64,000 nucleotides of DNA from Streptococcus mitis (GTDB lineage Bacteria > Bacillota > Bacilli > Lactobacillales > Streptococcaceae): contig MKYF01000039.1 in assembly GCA_001914195.1 (NCBI GenBank), positions 61,330-125,329 of the forward strand, in the 5' to 3' direction. Position numbers and translations under genes: made by a program. Below the pieces are notes generated by a model that was not told where the DNA came from, made no database searches, and saw only the letters and a program-made list of their open reading frames with translations. Positions 60,347-64,000 of the stretch are shown piece after piece; position 1 is the stretch's first letter, and each line of letters starts with the position of its first letter.

Positions 60347-60916
60347 ATGAAAAAATCTATCTTAACTACACTTCTTTTTGCAGTTCTTTACTTCCTCTGC
60401 ATGGGGATTGGTGTCCTTTTGGGCAATCTCCTCGACCAAACTGGAAATATGTTTTATGCGCCTGCCTTTACTGCCCTTGTCGGTGGTAGCGTCTATATGA
60501 TCCTAGTCGCCAAAGTTCCGCGCTTTGGAGCTATTACCACTATCGGCCTTGTCATCTCCCTCTTTTTCTTGGGAACTAAACACGGCGCCGGTGCCTTCCT
60601 TCCTGGAATTATCTGTGGCCTCCTAGCAGATGGAGTAGCTCATTTAGGCAAATACAAGGACCAAACTAAGAACTTCCTTTCTTTCGTTATTTTCGCCTTT
60701 AGCTCAACTGGTCCAATCTTACTTATGTGGATCGCTCCCCAAGCCTATGTGGCTACCCTTCTAGCAAGAGGAAAATCCCAAGAATATATCGACCGTATCA
60801 TGGTCGCACCAAATCCTGGAACCATCCTTCTATTTATCGCAAGTGTTGTCATCGGAGCCCTAGTGGGTGCCTTGATTGGACAAGCTTTGAGTAAAAAATT
60901 TGCACAGAAAATCTAA
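60347..60916 (+). CDS. ECF transporter S-component, MptD family
   Basis: A 189-residue protein with five or six membrane helices (begins MKKSILTTLLFAVLYFLCMG). It fits the MptD/Trep_Strep family of energy-coupling-factor substrate-binding components, which join a shared EcfAAT module. The substrate is unknown. It is single and followed by a strong terminator. Confidence 0.78.
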   Translation: MKKSILTTLLFAVLYFLCMGIGVLLGNLLDQTGNMFYAPAFTALVGGSVYMILVAKVPRFGAITTIGLVISLFFLGTKHGAGAFLPGIICGLLADGVAHLGKYKDQTKNFLSFVIFAFSSTGPILLMWIAPQAYVATLLARGKSQEYIDRIMVAPNPGTILLFIASVVIGALVGALIGQALSKKFAQKI

Positions 60917-60920
60917 TCAA

Positions 60921-60949
60921 TAAAAAAGAGCCGTTTGGCTCTTTTTTAT
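60921..60949. terminator. Terminator after the MptD-like gene
   Basis: AAAAAAGAGCCGTTTGGCTCTTTTTTATT: symmetrical stem with A-run and T-run, usable on both strands. Confidence 0.88.
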
Positions 60950-60975
60950 TTGGTCAAGAAGTCTCCCAAGAATTG

Positions 60976-61126
60976 ATACTCTTCGAAAATCTCTTCAAAC
61001 CACGTCAACGTCGCCTTGCCGAAGGTAGGGTTACTGACTTCGTCAGTCTTATCTACAACCTCAAAGCAGTACTTTGAGCAACCTGCGGCTAGTTTCCTAC
61101 TTTGCTCTTTGATTTTCATTGAGTAT
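60976..61126 (-). repeat. BOX repeat, A-B-C type, minus orientation
   Basis: Read on the minus strand: boxA (ATACTCAATGAAAATCAAAG), one boxB (CTTTGAGGTTGTAGATAAGA...GACGAAGTCAG), and boxC (ACGGCAAGGCGACG...GAAGAGTAT). It ends the metI remnant: the last codons of that frame and its stop are BOX sequence. Confidence 0.92.
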
Positions 61127-61337
61127 GAATTTAAAGATAATCAAAATGATAATGATGGTTGCCAAGATGGTCACATCGTGATTGTAGCGATTAAATCCAT
61201 AAGCGATGGCCACGTTACCGATACCACCAGCTCCAACTGCCCCCGCCATAGCTGTTTCCCCAACAAGGGAAATCAAGGTCACAGTCGTCACACGAATCAA
61301 ATCTGGCAGACCTTCTAGTAATCCTGAACTCCCTAAG
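61097..61337 (-). pseudogene. metI: C-terminal fragment of methionine ABC permease MetI
   Basis: The frame ...GLLEGLPDLIRVTTVTLISLVGETAMAGAVGAGGIGN (read in parts) followed by AIAYGFNRYNHDVTILATII is the last quarter of MetI/MetP, the membrane subunit of the D/L-methionine importer. The N-terminal part is missing and replaced by the MFS gene at 61338. The natural C-terminus is replaced by BOX-encoded FKFILNENQRAK. metN and metQ are absent. Non-functional remnant. Confidence 0.85.
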
Positions 61338-62577
61338 TTAAAATTTTTTACCCGAAAAACTTCTTTTTTCTAGTGATAAAATCAACCCTATCACACTCAC
61401 TACCAAAAACACCCACCAACAAAGCCTGATATCTTGTAAAGCTAAGAAGGAAAATACAGACATCCCCAAGGGTAATGTTAGGGAAAAAATCATACTCAAG
61501 AGATTATTACTTCTAGCTAATACATCCGCACTCAAATTAGACAATAACAGAGTATCTAATTTAGGCATTGATTTCGACATCAAATACATGACAAAGGCTA
61601 AACAAACAACACCTACTAGAGGAGAACAATTTAAAATATTAGCAGTCGCCAGCAAGACAAACAGACTTGCATTGAGCGATAGCAAACTTGAAAACGACAA
61701 TTTCCCAAAATAATCATGGGGAATTAAGCTACCAAGAATAGCTCCTCCCAAGCTGACACATTCAATTAAAAATAGGGCTTGAGCATAGCTGAGATGGTAG
61801 ATAGTATGGTCTAATAAGTAAAAGTGATAAATACCTCCAACAGCTCCTCCCAAAGTATTCATTACCAAAATGACAAGGATCATTTTAAACAATGATTTAC
61901 TTTCTCTCTGCCTAAAGATATCATCCATGTCCGCATAGATTGCCTTAACTTGTTGAAGTAAACTAATCGACTTATCCTCTGCACTTACAGACAAATGCGT
62001 CAATTCTCTTCTATTTTTGAACAAAATAAGAGAAGATAGTAAAAAGAAACCAGCATTCACAATTGCAACAAAAGAAAAATTTTGGTGGCTTGTTTTGAGT
62101 AGCCACACTCCTAATGCTTGACCTCCTAGATTTGATAAATAGGAAACAAACTGAGTAAAGGAATAAGCTTCATAGAGCTTATCTTCCGAAATATTATGCT
62201 GGATAATCGGCATACGAAGGCCTGCTGTATAATCCGATAAAATATCCGAACAGATATTAACCATACAGATAAAAGCAAACGTTACGAAGTTCTGGTCTTG
62301 AATCACACTAGCAATCAAAAGAAATAGGATACTTTGCACACAACCAACCCAGATAATTGTCCTTGCTTTATTCCGAGTATGATCAGCCTTCATCCCAACA
62401 TAAAAAGTAAATAGAAAAGGTAAAATCGTAATCATATTCGCCATAAATACAGCTATATTTTTAAAGGGTAGACTCGCAGCATAAACGATAAATACCAGAT
62501 TATAAATATAAGCTCCACTTGAGCTCAAAAACCTTGATATGGTCAGTATTCTAAATAAATGATGTCTTAAGAATAGT
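61338..62577 (-). pseudogene. MFS transporter gene, 5' end cut by IS1167
   Basis: The native part encodes about 412 residues from LFLRHHLFRILTISRFLSSSG to EKRSFSGKKF with twelve probable membrane helices, a drug-efflux-type major facilitator. The frame stays open into the IS (to 62696), adding 40 foreign residues. Its own start codon and promoter have been lost or lie in the removed segment. Expression from the IS fusion is possible but unproven. Substrate unknown. Confidence 0.75.
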
Positions 62578-64000
62578 GGCTCTATAATATTTGTAGTGGG
62601 TAAATCCCCTATGGATATTATGGAGCCTATTTTTGTGTAGAAAAAAAGAAAAAAAGTCCCATATAACCTATAATGAAAAGCGACTAAACAACTCATTAGA
62701 AAGATTCATATGGAACAATTACATTTTATCACAAAACTACTCGATATTAAAGACCCTAATATCCAGATTCTAGACATCATCAATAAGGATACACACAAGG
62801 AAATCATCGCCAAACTGGACTACGACGCCCCATCTTGTCCTGATTGTGAAAGTCAAATGAAGAAATATGACTTTCAAAAACCGTCTAAGATTCCTTACCT
62901 CGAAACAACTGGTATGCCTACTAGAATTCTCCTTAAAAAACGCCGTTTTAAGTGCTATCACTGTTCAAAAATGATGGTCGCCGAAACCTCTCTCGTCAAG
63001 AAAAATCACCAAATCCCTCGTATTATCAACCAAAAAATTGCTCAGAAGCTGATTGAAAAAAATTCTATGACGGATATTGCCCATCAGCTGTCCATTTCAA
63101 CTTCAACTGTCATTCGCAAGCTCAATGACTTCCGTTTTAAGCATGATTTTTCTTGTCTTCCTGAGATTATGTCTTGGGATGAGTACGCTTTTACTAAGGG
63201 AAAGATGAGCTTCATTGCACAAGATTTTGAAAAGCTCAATATTATCACTGTTCTTGAGGGAAGAACACAAGCTATTATTCGAAATCACTTTCTTCGCTAC
63301 GATAGAGCCGTTCGTTGTCAGGTGAAAATCATTATTATGGATATGTTTAGCCCTTACTATGACTTAGCTAAACAGCTTTTTCCAAACGCTAAAATCGTGT
63401 TGGATCGTTTCCATATTGTCCAACACATGAGCCGTGCTATGAGTCGTGTGCGTGTCCAAATCATGAATCAGTTTCATCAAAAATCCCATGAATACAAGGC
63501 TATCAAACGCTACTGGAAGCTCATTCAACAGGATAGTCAGAAACTCAGCTATAAACGTTTTTATCGCCCTACATTTCGCATGCACTTGACGAATAAAGAA
63601 ATTCTAGACAAGCTTTTGAGCTATTCAGAAGACTTGAAACACCACTATCAGCTCTATCAACTCTTACTTTTTCACTTTCAGAATAAAGAACCGGAGAAAT
63701 TCTTTGGACTCATTGAGGACAATCTAAAGCAGGTTCATCCTCTTTTTCAAACTGTCTTTAAAACCTTTCTAAAGGACAAAGAGAAAATCGTCAACGCTCT
63801 TCAATTACCTTATTCCAACGCAAAATTGGAAGCAACGAATAATCTCATCAAACTTATCAAGCGCAATGCCTTTGGATTTCGAAACTTTGAAAACTTCAAA
63901 AAAAGGATTTTTATCGCTCTGAACATCAAAAAAGAAAGGACGAATTTTGTCCTTTCTCGAGCTTAGCTTTTCTTCAACCCACTACAGTTGACAAAGAGCC
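62578..64000 (+). mobile_element. IS1167-like insertion sequence (ISL3 family)
   Basis: Left end GGCTCTATAATATTTGTAGTGGGT (62578 onwards, read in parts) and right end reading inward GGCTCTTTGTCAACTGTAGTGGGT (to 64000) share GGCTCT and TGTAGTGGGT. The transposase between them is of the ISL3 type. The length of 1423 bp is close to IS1167. The element appears complete and ends at the last base of the window, so an 8-bp target duplication could not be checked; the left flank is AGAATAGT. Confidence 0.9.
62710..63966 (+). CDS. tnp: ISL3-family transposase
   Basis: A 418-residue transposase. An N-terminal zinc-ribbon (CPDC at about 39-42, CYHC at about 78-81), a helix-turn-helix (MTDIAHQLSISTSTVIRKL), and the DDE domain with Asp in IMSWDEYAF (about 157), Asp in IIIMDMFSPYY (about 212) and Glu in AKLEATNNLIKLIKR (about 376). 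The frame is intact, so the copy may be active. Confidence 0.93.
   Translation: MEQLHFITKLLDIKDPNIQILDIINKDTHKEIIAKLDYDAPSCPDCESQMKKYDFQKPSKIPYLETTGMPTRILLKKRRFKCYHCSKMMVAETSLVKKNHQIPRIINQKIAQKLIEKNSMTDIAHQLSISTSTVIRKLNDFRFKHDFSCLPEIMSWDEYAFTKGKMSFIAQDFEKLNIITVLEGRTQAIIRNHFLRYDRAVRCQVKIIIMDMFSPYYDLAKQLFPNAKIVLDRFHIVQHMSRAMSRVRVQIMNQFHQKSHEYKAIKRYWKLIQQDSQKLSYKRFYRPTFRMHLTNKEILDKLLSYSEDLKHHYQLYQLLLFHFQNKEPEKFFGLIEDNLKQVHPLFQTVFKTFLKDKEKIVNALQLPYSNAKLEATNNLIKLIKRNAFGFRNFENFKKRIFIALNIKKERTNFVLSRA

Overview
The window reads as a mitis-group streptococcal chromosome, most likely Streptococcus pneumoniae or a very close relative such as S. mitis or S. pseudopneumoniae. The evidence is four BOX-type repeats, an IS1167-like ISL3 element, an exact late-competence box (TACGAATA), a mega-type macrolide-efflux element inside tag, and a gene order that I recall from pneumococcus. 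No rRNA or tRNA gene and no CRISPR array was seen.

Layout. Positions 1-11.5 kb hold the S10-spc ribosomal protein cluster on the minus strand (rpsJ through secY, then the start of adk), with unusually structured RNA in several gaps. Positions 11.6-15.2 kb hold the anaerobic ribonucleotide reductase operon (nrdD, a 46-residue protein, a GNAT acetyltransferase, nrdG) behind a promoter flanked by two NrdR-like boxes. Positions 15.2-23 kb carry a late-competence operon (a 47-residue microprotein plus a Ccs4-like membrane protein), cardiolipin synthase, two lipoproteins, folC, a tandem-hairpin array, a DUF1292 gene, yqgF, ireB and an spx gene. Positions 23.2-30.2 kb carry a magnesium-type P-type ATPase (mgtA) with a two-layer leader, then pepP and uvrA.

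Positions 30.2-40.7 kb are a 10.5-kb integrated satellite-type element (PICI-like) between uvrA and corA. It has a tyrosine integrase, divergent repressor and Cro-like genes over three operators, a Rha-like regulator, a replication module, two late-regulator-like genes and a DinD homologue, but no capsid, portal, tail, lysis or recognisable terminase gene. It ends in 25-bp direct repeats. Positions 40.7-44 kb are corA, a DUF1129 membrane protein, an MccF/LdcA-like peptidase and a SemiSWEET. Positions 44.5-49.9 kb are the mega-type element (mef(E), msr(D), their attenuator leader, a broken umuC and small SOS-associated genes) splitting tag. Positions 50-60.9 kb hold ruvA, mutL, a LytTR/DUF3021 pair, an NRAMP-like transporter without the usual metal motif, nrdI, and a YesMN-like two-component system with its membrane neighbours. 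Positions 61-64 kb are a rearrangement scar: a metI fragment, an MFS gene cut at its 5' end, and one complete IS1167 copy.

The most interesting item is the mgtA leader. Downstream of an M-box magnesium riboswitch and its terminator lies a 23-codon ORF with a perfect Shine-Dalgarno site whose product starts with an acidic/proline run (D4 D5 H6 P7 E8 P9). The second half of this ORF can pair over 14 bp with the strand that otherwise hides the mgtA ribosome-binding site. This gives a simple switch: early ribosome drop-off on the acidic/proline run, as is known for enterobacterial MgtL in low magnesium, would expose the mgtA start. The leader ORF and the pairings are read directly from the sequence; the mechanism is inference.
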